Assembly (NCBI RefSeq): GCF_000413855.1
Contig: NZ_ATGG01000013.1
Span: 1-64,000 of the forward strand
Direction: 5' to 3'
Origin: Acinetobacter gyllenbergii CIP 110306 = MTCC 11365
Lineage (GTDB): Bacteria > Pseudomonadota > Gammaproteobacteria > Pseudomonadales > Moraxellaceae
Length of the DNA stretch: 64,000 nucleotides
The position numbers and the translations under genes are program-made. Of this stretch, positions 17,100 through 26,402 are shown in pieces. Below the pieces are notes generated by a model. The model did not search any database. It was not told the DNA's origin and worked only from the letters and a program-made list of their open reading frames with translations. Numbering within the stretch: position 1 is the stretch's first letter; every line of letters starts with the position of its first letter.

Positions 17100-17528
17100 T
17101 TAGTGATGACGGTGCTTTCTTTTCTTCTTGTATTTCTTAGATTGGTAATTGTCATAGTCGCGGTCTTGTCCGACTTTACGGCCTAGAGCAGAACCACCCG
17201 CTGCGCCAGCTGCAGCACCGATATAACCACCAGTCGTGCCCCCTAGGTTTTTGCCGACAGTATAACCACCAACACCACCTAGACCACCACCAATGGCAGC
17301 TTCAGTACGGGTACGTTTGCTACTTGCAGCTGCAGCGCCGCCAGCACCACCGAGAGCAGAACCAATCATTGCGCCGCTGTTTCCACCCATTTCTTTACCA
17401 ATCGCAGTACCGACGACGCTACCAAGCGCAGACGTTGCAGCAACTCGGGTTGCATTATCAGCATGAGCAGCAGTAACCAATGATGAGCTCGCAAAAATAG
17501 CAGCACATAACCAAGCATTTAATTTCAT
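17100..17528 (-). CDS. Glycine-zipper envelope protein
   Basis: A 142-residue exported protein with a signal peptide ending near AAHA (residue 23), followed by repeated small-residue segments such as GSVVGTAIGKEMGG and GGGLGGVGGYTVG, and a basic C-terminus rich in Lys, Arg and His. Glycine zippers pack helices in or against membranes and are common in outer-membrane lipoproteins, but no lipobox is present here. The polybasic tail could contact nucleic acid, LPS or phospholipid. Own terminator and apparently monocistronic. Function unknown. Confidence 0.75.
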   Translation of the reverse strand: MKLNAWLCAAIFASSSLVTAAHADNATRVAATSALGSVVGTAIGKEMGGNSGAMIGSALGGAGGAAAASSKRTRTEAAIGGGLGGVGGYTVGKNLGGTTGGYIGAAAGAAGGSALGRKVGQDRDYDNYQSKKYKKKRKHRHH

Positions 17529-17722
17529 TTTTGACTCCGTGTCCGAAATAAAGCGGACCTCTTTTTCATGGCTGCAAATGTAACAAAGTTTGAGTATGAA
17601 AGTGTGGAGAAGCTTTTCTGAATTATTACTCTTTGGTGTCTGGATTGTAGTGTTATGTTGCTGAGCTTAGAGGAGAATGCGCGTAAGATACGATTAAACA
17701 ATAAGATCGTTAAACCTTGCAC

Positions 17723-17762
17723 AAAAAAATGAAACCTTATTTTAAGGCTCCATTCATTTTTG
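17723..17762 (-). terminator. Terminator of the YiaA-like gene
   Basis: On the minus strand ATGAA and CCTTA pair with TAAGG and TTCAT in an interrupted stem followed by a run of seven T, just after the stop at 17765. Confidence 0.65.
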
Positions 17763-17764
17763 AA

Positions 17765-18232
17765 TTAATCTAAGGATTCATCTTTCGCAGTTTGCTCTTC
17801 GTGTTTGAACTGACGTGGATTGAGTTCAGTCTGCAGACGCTGATAGTTTAAGTCACGAATATTCTTTTGGGTTGCCACCACGCCAAACAGACTCAATAAA
17901 AAGGACATGATGTAAAAGCCTTTTTCACTCATGCTCAGTTCGGCATTCCATAAGCTCACCAATAAAAGACCAATACATAGGGCCATCGAAGCCCAACAGA
18001 GTCCATAATAAATCGCCGTAACAGGAATCCCTTCCAGTTGATCACGCACGGTTTTCTGCAAAGAAGCTGCGGAAAAAAGCCCATACAGCAAGATCACGAG
18101 ATAATAGCCTTTTTCATGCAAAGGCATATTGGCATTCCAGAGGCCGATCATAAAGCCTACACCACCTGCGAGTAATGCCACCCAACTCGCAGCGATAAAG
18201 GCAGAGGTGGGACGGTTTATAAAATTATTCAT
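17765..18232 (-). CDS. YiaA/YiaB family inner-membrane protein
   Basis: A 155-residue protein with four predicted membrane helices in two similar halves. Each half carries the family pattern W-N-A-(N/E)-x-x-x-x-E-K-G-(Y/F)-Y, seen as WNANMPLHEKGYY and WNAELSMSEKGFY, followed by a KxxRDL-type loop. This internal duplication is typical of the YiaAB family, whose function is unknown. It ends in a charged tail. Monocistronic, with its own terminator. Confidence 0.85.
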   Translation of the reverse strand: MNNFINRPTSAFIAASWVALLAGGVGFMIGLWNANMPLHEKGYYLVILLYGLFSAASLQKTVRDQLEGIPVTAIYYGLCWASMALCIGLLLVSLWNAELSMSEKGFYIMSFLLSLFGVVATQKNIRDLNYQRLQTELNPRQFKHEEQTAKDESLD

Positions 18233-18470
18233 AAATTATCCTATTGTTTTATCTTTCTATTTGTCTTGCATTATTTATATATAAGCCTTAGTCAGAGAAC
18301 AAGCATTGAGAACTAAAACTGAACAATTTGTGATGAAATGGGTGTGGAATAGTAAGTTCCCCTGATTCTCTATGTCTTTTAAGCAGTAGAGTCTGTAAAC
18401 TATGCGCAATTTTTTGATTTTGCTCGTGCTTCGTCGGCACTGAGTCTTTAGATTTTGAGATATTCCGCCC

Positions 18471-19559
18471 ATGAAAGCATCACTCCGTTTAAGACTCGAT
18501 CAACTTTGTGATCGTCACGAAGAGCTGACTGCATTACTCGCTGATGTAGAAGTAATTTCGGACAATAAACGTTTTCGTAAATTGTCTCGTGAACATAATG
18601 ATTTAACTGAAATCACTGAGGTTTGGAGCAAATATCGTCAAGCGGAAGAAGATATCGAAACGGCTGAAACGATGAAATCAGATCCTGATTTCAAAGACAT
18701 GGCCGAGGAAGAAATCAAAGAAAATAAAGCACTTTTGGTTGCGCTTGAAGAGCAGTTAAATGTGTTGATGATTCCGAAAGATCCAAATGACGCCAACGCA
18801 GCCTATCTTGAGGTTCGTGCGGGTACAGGCGGTGATGAAGCAGCGATCTTTTCGGGCGATTTATTCCGTATGTATAGCAAATACGCTGAAACACAAGGTT
18901 GGCGTATTGAAGTGCTTTCTGAAAATGAAGGTGAACATGGCGGTTATAAAGAAATCATTTGCCGTATTGACGGTGAAGGCGTTTATGGTCGTTTGAAGTT
19001 TGAAAGTGGTGCGCACCGTGTACAACGTGTTCCTGCGACTGAATCACAGGGCCGTGTACATACTTCGGCTTGTACGGTTGCGATTCTGCCAGAAGTCGAT
19101 GTAGACACTACAGTTGAAATTAATCCTGCCGATTTGCGTATTGATACTTACCGTGCATCAGGTGCAGGTGGTCAGCATATTAACAAAACCGATTCAGCGG
19201 TTCGTATTACCCATATTCCATCGGGTGTGGTGGTGGAATGTCAGGAAGAGCGTTCACAGCACAAGAACAAAGCCAAAGCGATGGCGTTGTTGGTCTCACG
19301 TTTAGAAAATGCCAAACGTGCAGCGGCTGATGCAGCAACTTCAGAAATGCGCCGTGATTTGGTCGGTTCTGGGGATCGTTCTGAGCGTATCCGTACCTAC
19401 AACTATCCACAAGGTCGTATGACTGACCATCGTATCAACCTCACTTTATATAAGTTAGATGCGATTATGGAAGGTGATTTAACTGAATTGCTAGATAGCT
19501 TACATCGTGAATATCAAGCGGATCAGTTGGCGATGCTTGCACAGGAAAATGGCGGCTAA
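18471..19559 (+). CDS. prfA: Peptide chain release factor 1
   Basis: A 362-residue class I release factor that reads UAA and UAG and triggers peptidyl-tRNA hydrolysis. The catalytic GGQ is at residues 233-235, the same numbering as in E. coli RF1, within GAGGQHINK. The length is standard. Its stop codon TAATG overlaps the start of prmC by one base, a coupled arrangement with the methylase that modifies this very glutamine. Confidence 0.97.
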   Translation: MKASLRLRLDQLCDRHEELTALLADVEVISDNKRFRKLSREHNDLTEITEVWSKYRQAEEDIETAETMKSDPDFKDMAEEEIKENKALLVALEEQLNVLMIPKDPNDANAAYLEVRAGTGGDEAAIFSGDLFRMYSKYAETQGWRIEVLSENEGEHGGYKEIICRIDGEGVYGRLKFESGAHRVQRVPATESQGRVHTSACTVAILPEVDVDTTVEINPADLRIDTYRASGAGGQHINKTDSAVRITHIPSGVVVECQEERSQHKNKAKAMALLVSRLENAKRAAADAATSEMRRDLVGSGDRSERIRTYNYPQGRMTDHRINLTLYKLDAIMEGDLTELLDSLHREYQADQLAMLAQENGG

Positions 19560-20374
19560 TGAATATTGCTCAAGCCTTAGAGATCAAAGGTGAAATTGAT
19601 AGCTATGAACGTCAAGAGGCGGCATGGCTACTCGAACATCTTTTAGGGATCAATGCCTTAGAACTTAAATTAAGACTTGAGCAAGAGTTGACCGAAATAC
19701 AGGAGCAAGCTTATTTGGATGGGCTGGCTCGTATCGAACAAGGTGAACCTTTGGCCTATGTCACTGGTTCACAACCGTTTTGGACGCTCGATTTAAAAGT
19801 CACCCATGACACTTTGGTACCGCGTCCGGATACCGAAATCCTTGTGGAAACGGTATTAAAACTGCCATTAAGTTCACAAGCCAATATTGTTGACCTAGGG
19901 ACAGGCACGGGTGCAATTGCTTTGGCACTTGCGAGTGAACGTCCACAATGGCAAGTCACTGCAACAGATATCTATGCGCCGACTTTAGAGGTAGCGCAGG
20001 ACAATGCGGTTCGACACGGGCTGATGCAGGTGAAATTTGCCTGTGGGGCTTGGTTTGAGGCTTTAGAACAACAACAATTTGATTTGATTGTATCCAATCC
20101 GCCGTATATTGATCCTGACGATGTACATATGCAAAAGCTCAAGTCGGAACCTGAGCGTGCACTGATTGCAGCTAAGCAGGGCATGGCGGATATTGAAATC
20201 ATCATCACCCAAGGTAAAGACTGGCTTAAACCGAATGGCTGGATTGTACTTGAACATGGTTATGACCAAGGCCAAACAGTACGTGATATTTTTGAACAAC
20301 ACGGTTTTGAGCAGATTCAGACCATTCAGGACTATGGTGGAAATGATCGTGTGACTTTGGCTCGTTGGGCTTAA
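19559..20374 (+). CDS. prmC: Release factor glutamine methyltransferase
   Basis: A 271-residue SAM-dependent N5-glutamine methyltransferase that modifies the GGQ glutamine of RF1 and RF2. The SAM site is visible as DLGTGTGAIALALA and the catalytic motif as NPPYID. It follows prfA with a one-base overlap. Its stop overlaps the stop of the convergent permease gene at 20371. Confidence 0.96.
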   Translation: MNIAQALEIKGEIDSYERQEAAWLLEHLLGINALELKLRLEQELTEIQEQAYLDGLARIEQGEPLAYVTGSQPFWTLDLKVTHDTLVPRPDTEILVETVLKLPLSSQANIVDLGTGTGAIALALASERPQWQVTATDIYAPTLEVAQDNAVRHGLMQVKFACGAWFEALEQQQFDLIVSNPPYIDPDDVHMQKLKSEPERALIAAKQGMADIEIIITQGKDWLKPNGWIVLEHGYDQGQTVRDIFEQHGFEQIQTIQDYGGNDRVTLARWA

Positions 20375-21216
20375 GCTTGTTTGTGAATGCTATCGCGCCA
20401 ACGGAGTAAACGATTTTCGAGTCGTTTCATCAAGGTGTCGCTAATTTTACCTAACAATGCCAATAGAATAATGGCAATGATTACAATATCTGGACGTGAA
20501 GTTTCTCGTCCATCACTAAGTAAATAGCCAATTCCTTGGGTTGCGGCAATCAGTTCAGCGGCAATCATAAACATCCAAGATAAGCTCAAGCTATTGCGTA
20601 AACCAGTCAATATTCCAGAAGAAGCGGCAGGTAAAACAATCGAGATAACCCGTTGCAATGCATTGAGATGATAGACTTTCCCAACCTCAATCAGCTTTCG
20701 ATCTACATTATGGATGGCGGCAACGGTATTGGTGTAGGTCGGGAAAAATGCACCTATCGCAATCAATGTGATTTTAGACGATTCATCAATCCCCAACCAA
20801 AGCAATAATAATGGAATCCATGCAAGGCTTGGAATGGATTTGAGTGCAGAAAAGCTAGGTTCTAAATAGGCTTCTACTTCTTTGCTTAAGCCGACCCAAA
20901 CCGCAAAAATTAAAGCTAAACCACTACCGAGGGCAAAACCGATGAGCACCCGCCAAGTACTGATGTAAATGTGCTGTAGTAAATCAGATTGAGCTAAATC
21001 CCAGAAAGATTGCCACAAGCTACTGGGTGCAGGGAGTAAATATGCTTCGATATAGCCATTTCTGACCAAAAACTCACACAATATCAGCAGCAGGATTGGA
21101 ATGAGCAGTGCTTTTAGCCAACCACTCAAAGTTCTATTCAAGCGTTTTTTATCTGGCTGTGCGTTTTGTTGGGCCAGAAAATTTGTTAGCCCCGCATGAT
21201 GACTTGAATTGCGCAT
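20371..21216 (-). CDS. ABC transporter permease, aliphatic sulfonate (SsuC) type
   Basis: A 281-residue BPD_transp_1 permease with six predicted helices, an N-terminal cytoplasmic tail of about 30 residues, and the EVGKVYHLN loop in the position that contacts the ATPase. It lies 3 bp downstream of the binding-protein gene at 21220, so they form an operon. No ATPase gene accompanies them, so it must borrow one from elsewhere, possibly the ATPase at 13347. Its 3' end overlaps that of prmC by four bases in convergent orientation. Confidence 0.88.
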   Translation of the reverse strand: MRNSSHHAGLTNFLAQQNAQPDKKRLNRTLSGWLKALLIPILLLILCEFLVRNGYIEAYLLPAPSSLWQSFWDLAQSDLLQHIYISTWRVLIGFALGSGLALIFAVWVGLSKEVEAYLEPSFSALKSIPSLAWIPLLLLWLGIDESSKITLIAIGAFFPTYTNTVAAIHNVDRKLIEVGKVYHLNALQRVISIVLPAASSGILTGLRNSLSLSWMFMIAAELIAATQGIGYLLSDGRETSRPDIVIIAIILLALLGKISDTLMKRLENRLLRWRDSIHKQA

Positions 21217-21219
21217 CGC

Positions 21220-22194
21220 TTATTTCACAACTTTTTGCGCAAAGCGAGGATCAAGCAGTTGATCAACCACTTGATTGACATCAGTTCCTTTTCTGACCAG
21301 ATCTTCTTCTGTTAGGATTTTTCCTGATCGTTTCAGGGCTTGGATTTGTGTCGCTGAAGGAATGTTTTGCTCAAAGTTGGTACGGCTCAACTGCAATTTT
21401 GCAACAGGTAAAGGCAGTTTCGCTTCACTTGCTAACAACGCTGCAACTTTATCTGGATTGGCTTTGGCCCATTTGCGTGCTTGTTCATAAGCTTTAATCA
21501 CCGCTTCTACCGCTTCTGGACTTTGTTTACTAAACTCTTCTTTGACGCTCAAGACGCTATAACTATTAAATGCAACATTGCGATACAGCAATTTTGCCCC
21601 AGATTGGATTTGTGCAGAAGCCATTAAGGGGTCTAGTCCCGCCCATGCATCCACTTGACCACGTTCCAAGGCCGTTTTTCCATCAGGGTGTTGTAAATGC
21701 ACCAGTTGAACATCACGTTTATTCAATCCGACCGTATCTAATGCTTGTAGCGTAAACAGGAAAGGATCTGTGCCTTTGGTTGCAGCAATTTTTTTGCCTT
21801 TGAGATCTTTTAAGTTTTTGATTGGAGAGTTTGCAGGAATAACCAATGCCGTCCATTCAGGTTGGCTTTGAATATAAACCGTTTTGATTGGGCTACCATT
21901 GGCGCGACTGAGTACCGCAGCCAAACCCGCGGTTGAAGCGAAATCAATGCTATTGCTATTTAAATACTCTAAAGAACGGTTACTACCTTGACTGAACACC
22001 CATTTGATTTGCGTGTTTGGCAGTGCTTTTTCTAACAGTTTTTGATCTTTGACCACTAAACTGGTCGGCGCATAGTAGGCGTAGTCAAGTTTGAGCGTGG
22101 TTGGAATGGCAGCAAAACTGGAGGATATAAATATCGTAGAGAAGCCTAAAGCGAATAAAGTCTTAGAGAGAGGTAATTTAGAAAAGAAAGACAT
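21220..22194 (-). CDS. ABC transporter substrate-binding protein, aliphatic sulfonate (SsuA) type
   Basis: A 324-residue periplasmic protein with a signal peptide ending near SSFAA (about residue 29) and an NMT1/SsuA fold (LKLDYAYYAPTSLVVK, then LKGKKIAATKG). The ligand is probably a sulfonate or another organosulfur compound; the family also includes nitrate, taurine and thiamine-precursor binders, so specificity is uncertain. Only a permease follows it; there is no SsuD/TauD-type desulfonating enzyme here. Confidence 0.85.
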   Translation of the reverse strand: MSFFSKLPLSKTLFALGFSTIFISSSFAAIPTTLKLDYAYYAPTSLVVKDQKLLEKALPNTQIKWVFSQGSNRSLEYLNSNSIDFASTAGLAAVLSRANGSPIKTVYIQSQPEWTALVIPANSPIKNLKDLKGKKIAATKGTDPFLFTLQALDTVGLNKRDVQLVHLQHPDGKTALERGQVDAWAGLDPLMASAQIQSGAKLLYRNVAFNSYSVLSVKEEFSKQSPEAVEAVIKAYEQARKWAKANPDKVAALLASEAKLPLPVAKLQLSRTNFEQNIPSATQIQALKRSGKILTEEDLVRKGTDVNQVVDQLLDPRFAQKVVK

Positions 22195-22388
22195 GAGCTA
22201 AATCAGCGCCGTATAATGAAATATCAGCGATCTTTACATGTATCACAGAGCATCCCAACTGAGTTATTTTGATTTAGAAATCATGATAATAGATAAAAAT
22301 CAAATCAGTCTCAAAACATTGTTTTTATTCACCAACAATGTTGATTATTGCGTTGGGCTGCTATTGAAAATATAGTGATATCCTCAGC

Positions 22389-23021
22389 TTATTCCTTGAT
22401 ATATTGCTGTACTGCATTGGCTAAGCGGCTTTCACCTTGTTGTTGTAGTCCATTCACCACGGCCAAAGCATCTGGCTTTTCCCGATTTTGGCTGAGTTTA
22501 AACTTAGCTGTGATCTGCGAAATCGGAATTTCGATCCCAACAATGCCTTGCAGCTCTTGAGCAATATATTCCCTGGGTGCATCTGACATTTTCCAAGGTG
22601 TTGCTTGTTTGGCTTCATGAGTACGTGTCAGTCTGGCCAAGATACCGCGTAAAGATTTTTCGTCATGCAGAAAATTGATGCTTCCTTTGACATGGACGAC
22701 TTGATAGTTCCATGTGGGTACATGTCGATGGTGTTGTTGTTTGCTTGGATACCAATTCGGTGAGATATAAGCTTGCTCACCCTGAAAGATCATCAAAACT
22801 TCTGTGCCGCTTTCAATTTGGGTATGCAGCGGATTATTTTTAGCAATATGTGCAACCAGTGTTGCTGTTTGATTTTGCTTATCACGTAATAAATGAAAGG
22901 GCAAATGATTGGCCTCCAAACCTTCCGCACTATGACTAATTAAAGTTGCAAAAGGATAGTCTTGAATCAATTGATATAGTTTTTCAAGATCTGTTTCTTC
23001 AAATATTTCAGGTAAATACAT
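22389..23021 (-). CDS. FMN-binding split-barrel protein, PaiB family
   Basis: A 210-residue protein with the PaiB pattern: MYLPEIFEE at the start, ATLISHSAEGLEANHLPF in the first third, and YISPNWYPSKQQ-HRHVPTWNYQVVHVKG in the middle. Family members have a flavin-type split barrel; B. subtilis PaiB is described as a negative regulator of sporulation and protease genes, but the biochemical role is unclear. It starts 15 bp after the stop of the AraC regulator and is probably co-transcribed with it. Confidence 0.88.
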   Translation of the reverse strand: MYLPEIFEETDLEKLYQLIQDYPFATLISHSAEGLEANHLPFHLLRDKQNQTATLVAHIAKNNPLHTQIESGTEVLMIFQGEQAYISPNWYPSKQQHHRHVPTWNYQVVHVKGSINFLHDEKSLRGILARLTRTHEAKQATPWKMSDAPREYIAQELQGIVGIEIPISQITAKFKLSQNREKPDALAVVNGLQQQGESRLANAVQQYIKE

Positions 23022-23036
23022 CCTTTACTCCTTCAG

Positions 23037-24095
23037 TTATTCTGAGTGGCCCAAAAGTTTTTTGTTATTGGGTGATGATTTTCTATAACTGCCTGGACTG
23101 ACTCCCGTCCATTTTTTAAAGGCGCGATGAAATGCACTCGGATCATGAAAATGCAGATCATCACTAATCGTTTGAATTGAATCATTACTTTTACTGAGTC
23201 GTTCAATAGCGATATCACAGCGAATATCATTTTTAAGCTGCTGATAACTGACGCCCTCTTGCTTTAAACGACGTTGAATGGTCGCAGTCGACATATTCAG
23301 TTGCTGTGCAATCTCTTTTAGTTCATCCCATTGTGATGGTGGTTGTAGCAGCAGTTGACGGCGGATCTGTAAGCTTAATGAGTTCTCATTTTTAAAGCGT
23401 ACGATCAGGTTATAAGGCGTGTGTTTGAGAAAATCTTTGAGCGCTTGTTTATCTTTTTTGATTTTATGCTTGAGATAATGCGCGTCAAACTCGATTTGGT
23501 TTTGCTCGGCATTAAATTGAATGTTCTCGCAAAAACGCACTCGATAATCTTGTAGTTCCACAGGTGGGTGGCATCTAAAACTCATTTTATGGAAGCCAAT
23601 CCGTTGATCACTCAACCAGCACATTAAACTATGCACCAGCATCAGATAAGTTGAATAGGTAAACATGCGCTTTGGATGCTCACGATCATGCAAGATCAGA
23701 TAAGCCTTGGTGCCACGTTGTACCAATTCACCACGAATATCATCCAGTAGCAGACTTAGGAATTTTAAAATTTCGTGGATGGCTTGCTCAAGGGTTTCGG
23801 CATTAAACGCTAATTTTGCTAATAGGCTATAGCTGCCTCGGCGCATAGGATGGCGATCCATGCCCAAGAATTCATCATTCATACTTTCCGCAACTTCAAC
23901 CCATAACTGCGCGCATTGCGTTACAGGCACACGCGCCTTGGAAGAGGTTAATAACTCTGCAGAAATACCTGCACGATTGGCGATATTGACAATATTCAAG
24001 CCACGACTGGCGGCGACACTCAATGCTTCACGAATTAAAGCATTTGAAATGGTGTCCTTAGCCGAATTAAGATCGAGGTTGAGGTTTTTGTTCAT
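23037..24095 (-). CDS. AraC-family transcriptional regulator
   Basis: A 352-residue regulator with an N-terminal Arabinose_bd-type (OruR/MmsR-like) domain and a C-terminal two-helix-turn-helix AraC domain. The second helix-turn-helix is clear in HFHDPSAFHRAFKKWTG followed by SPGSYR. It is divergent from the SDR dehydrogenase at 24239 across a 143-bp gap, which makes that gene its most likely target. Upstream of PaiB in the same operon. Confidence 0.9.
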   Translation of the reverse strand: MNKNLNLDLNSAKDTISNALIREALSVAASRGLNIVNIANRAGISAELLTSSKARVPVTQCAQLWVEVAESMNDEFLGMDRHPMRRGSYSLLAKLAFNAETLEQAIHEILKFLSLLLDDIRGELVQRGTKAYLILHDREHPKRMFTYSTYLMLVHSLMCWLSDQRIGFHKMSFRCHPPVELQDYRVRFCENIQFNAEQNQIEFDAHYLKHKIKKDKQALKDFLKHTPYNLIVRFKNENSLSLQIRRQLLLQPPSQWDELKEIAQQLNMSTATIQRRLKQEGVSYQQLKNDIRCDIAIERLSKSNDSIQTISDDLHFHDPSAFHRAFKKWTGVSPGSYRKSSPNNKKLLGHSE

Positions 24096-24238
24096 AGATC
24101 AATAAAATACAGGAGAATAATAAAATCGAATGCTCAAAAGTTGCATTAAATCTGCTACTTTTTGAAATTGTATCGGAAAAAAGTTGCCTTTAGGCTTAGT
24201 GATAAGAATTTATATCTTTAATTTGATAGGAAACGTAA

Positions 24239-25009
24239 ATGAAAATTCAGGGAAAACATTTTGTTATTACAGGTGGCGGTTCAGGTTTAGGCGCGGCAAC
24301 AGCGGAATATTTAGTCGAAAAGGGTGCCTCGGTTACGTTGGTCGATATGAATGTTGAAGCGGGGGAACAACAAGCGCAAACATTGGGTGCAGCAGCAGAA
24401 TTTGTCAAGCTAGATGTGACTGATGAAGTAGCAGCAGAGCAGTTCTTTAAAGAGGTATTGGCCAAACATGGCAGCGTTTATGGCCTGATCAATTGTGCTG
24501 GCATTGGCCCCTCTGCAAAAGTAGTGGGTAAAGATGGCGTCCATGATTTGGCGATGTTCTCTAAAACCTTACACATTAATGTCACGGGGACATTTAATAT
24601 GCTGCGTTTTGCGGCAGATGCCATGAGTAAAAACACGGTTGCAGAAGGTGATGAAGATCGTGGCGTGATTGTGAATACTGCTTCAGTGGCTGCCTTTGAT
24701 GGTCAGATTGGACAAGCGGCTTATTCGGCATCAAAAGGGGCTGTGGTAGCGATGACCTTACCGATTGCTCGAGAACTGGCCCGCCATGCAATCCGTGTTA
24801 TGACCATTGCCCCAGGGATTATGGAAACGCCAATGTTGAAAGGCTTGCCTCAGAATGTGCAAGATGCCTTAGGACAAATGGTGCCTTATCCATCACGTTT
24901 AGGTCGCCCAGAAGAGTTTGCGCGTTTAGTCGCGCATATTGCTGAAAATTCCTATTTGAATGGTGAAGTGATTCGTTTAGATGGTGCAATCCGTATGGCG
25001 CCAAAATAA
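24239..25009 (+). CDS. SDR-family dehydrogenase, 3-hydroxyacyl-CoA dehydrogenase type II-like
   Basis: A 256-residue classical short-chain dehydrogenase. The cofactor motif TGGGSGLG is near residue 11, followed by an acidic residue in LVDMN suggesting NAD+, and the catalytic YSASKGA motif is near residue 163. The sequence resembles HSD17B10-type 3-hydroxyacyl-CoA dehydrogenases used in branched fatty acid or beta-oxidation steps. AGGA precedes the ATG. The divergent AraC regulator probably controls it. Substrate not proven. Confidence 0.88.
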   Translation: MKIQGKHFVITGGGSGLGAATAEYLVEKGASVTLVDMNVEAGEQQAQTLGAAAEFVKLDVTDEVAAEQFFKEVLAKHGSVYGLINCAGIGPSAKVVGKDGVHDLAMFSKTLHINVTGTFNMLRFAADAMSKNTVAEGDEDRGVIVNTASVAAFDGQIGQAAYSASKGAVVAMTLPIARELARHAIRVMTIAPGIMETPMLKGLPQNVQDALGQMVPYPSRLGRPEEFARLVAHIAENSYLNGEVIRLDGAIRMAPK

Positions 25010-25029
25010 GTTGAGCTTTCATTCAAACG

Positions 25030-25061
25030 CCGTTATGGAGATCATTTCATAACGGTTTTTT
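25030..25061 (+). terminator. Intrinsic terminator after the SDR gene
   Basis: CCGTTATG (25030-25037) pairs with CATAACGG (25048-25055) and is followed by six T. Confidence 0.85.
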
Positions 25062-25158
25062 ATACTTTGATGTTTGTGCTATTGAATATTGTTTCTAGAG
25101 CAATTTCGATTTAAGGTTGAAGAATAATAAAAATGATTTAACAAGAAGGATCAGACCG

Positions 25159-25728
25159 ATGAAACCCATGATTTTTTTATCCATGACATTGGCACTGACC
25201 TTAACAGGCTGTGTCGGTAATATGAACCCGACAGGTGGCAACTCAAGACCAAATTATCCGTATTACGTTACACAACAACCGATGCTGGTTAAAAAAATCC
25301 ATGTTCCAGCAGGAACCACCTTGGTCTATAAGGAACAGTACTTCAAAAAAGGCAAACAAGACCAGATTATGTCAGAAAATAAACTGACCGATATTCGCTT
25401 GCCCATTGGTCAAAGCATCGATTGGGGTGGTGTACCAGTTACCATGATTTCGCAGTTTTTTAATTCATCTATGCGCGGCTATTCTGTGTATGCCGATTTT
25501 AAGAAGTTAGATGCAGATAAACGAACCAGATTTTCTCAGCTATGGCAGAGTTGTGATGATGATCTAGGCATCAGTATCAAAGATCGAAAGGATTGGTCAT
25601 TTAATAAAGCCAATATTGCCGATGTACAAAGCTGTAGTGGTCTTTATCAACGTTATTTTAAAAATGACCAAGAACAGCAGCAGTTCTTGGATCTTTTATA
25701 TCGTGAGTTGATGAAAATCAATGATTAG
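25159..25728 (+). CDS. Hypothetical lipoprotein
   Basis: A 189-residue lipoprotein with lipobox LTGC at residues 14-17 (Cys17), a Pro/Asn-rich linker, then a globular part with two cysteines (SCDDD, VQSC) that could form a disulfide. AAGAAGGA precedes the ATG at 25159, which I prefer to the upstream TTG at 25117. I recognise no family. It looks monocistronic. Confidence 0.7.
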   Translation: MKPMIFLSMTLALTLTGCVGNMNPTGGNSRPNYPYYVTQQPMLVKKIHVPAGTTLVYKEQYFKKGKQDQIMSENKLTDIRLPIGQSIDWGGVPVTMISQFFNSSMRGYSVYADFKKLDADKRTRFSQLWQSCDDDLGISIKDRKDWSFNKANIADVQSCSGLYQRYFKNDQEQQQFLDLLYRELMKIND

Positions 25729-25734
25729 TAAAAG

Positions 25735-25759
25735 AGGCAAAGCCTGTTTGGCCTTGCCT
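25735..25759. terminator. Hairpin between convergent lipoprotein and flavin reductase genes
   Basis: AGGCAAAGCC pairs imperfectly with GGCCTTGCCT. There is no T-run on either strand, so it is only a candidate. Confidence 0.35.
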
Positions 25760-25770
25760 GATATCCAAGA

Positions 25771-26373
25771 TTATTTGGCCTTAACTTCTTCACCAATCAG
25801 ATAAAATGTCCCACCTGCAATATAATGCAGGCTACGCAAATCTTTGCTGGCTTCTTGAAAGTGCCAATGTCCATCGCGGAATACGCGTGAATCTGCCCAA
25901 GCACCGACCACCGAACCGATAAATAAATCATGCGCTTGTTGATTGTGCGGTTCTGGAATCACTTTACAGATCAACCAAGCCAGGCTACCTGCCACCAGTG
26001 GGACTGGAAAGTCATCTTGGTAAAACAATTCAGTTTTGCACTCTTCTAACTTACTTGGATGATCGAACTGACTGATGGTTCCGAGTTGATGCACCAGATC
26101 AATCTGCGCAAAGCAGGGTACTTGCAAGGCAAAATAACCACTTTGCTCTACCAGTTGACGAGTTTTGGTACTTTTATCCAAGACTACAGTGACCTTTGCA
26201 GGCGTTAATTCTAAAGCACAGGCCCAAGCCGCAGCCATGACATTACGTTCTTGTCCGTATTGAGCAGACACTAAAACCGTCGGGCCATGATTGAGTAGGC
26301 GATAGGCTTTGGAAAGTTCAACAGCCTTCATGTCTGGGTGATTCATATAACATCCAAAAGGTTGAAACATCAT
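25771..26373 (-). CDS. Flavin reductase-like FMN-binding protein
   Basis: A 200-residue protein of the flavin-reductase-like split-barrel family (related to DIM6/NTAB), with ALELTPAKVTVVLDKSTKT typical of the FMN-binding region. Members use NAD(P)H to reduce flavin for partner monooxygenases or carry FMN for other redox roles. Start could be 26373, the next ATG at 26370, or 26346. No monooxygenase partner is adjacent. Divergent regulator genes are not close enough to assign control. Confidence 0.82.
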   Translation of the reverse strand: MMFQPFGCYMNHPDMKAVELSKAYRLLNHGPTVLVSAQYGQERNVMAAAWACALELTPAKVTVVLDKSTKTRQLVEQSGYFALQVPCFAQIDLVHQLGTISQFDHPSKLEECKTELFYQDDFPVPLVAGSLAWLICKVIPEPHNQQAHDLFIGSVVGAWADSRVFRDGHWHFQEASKDLRSLHYIAGGTFYLIGEEVKAK

Positions 26374-26402
26374 CCTATTGTTGCATAAACTTTCGTAAAA
26401 TT

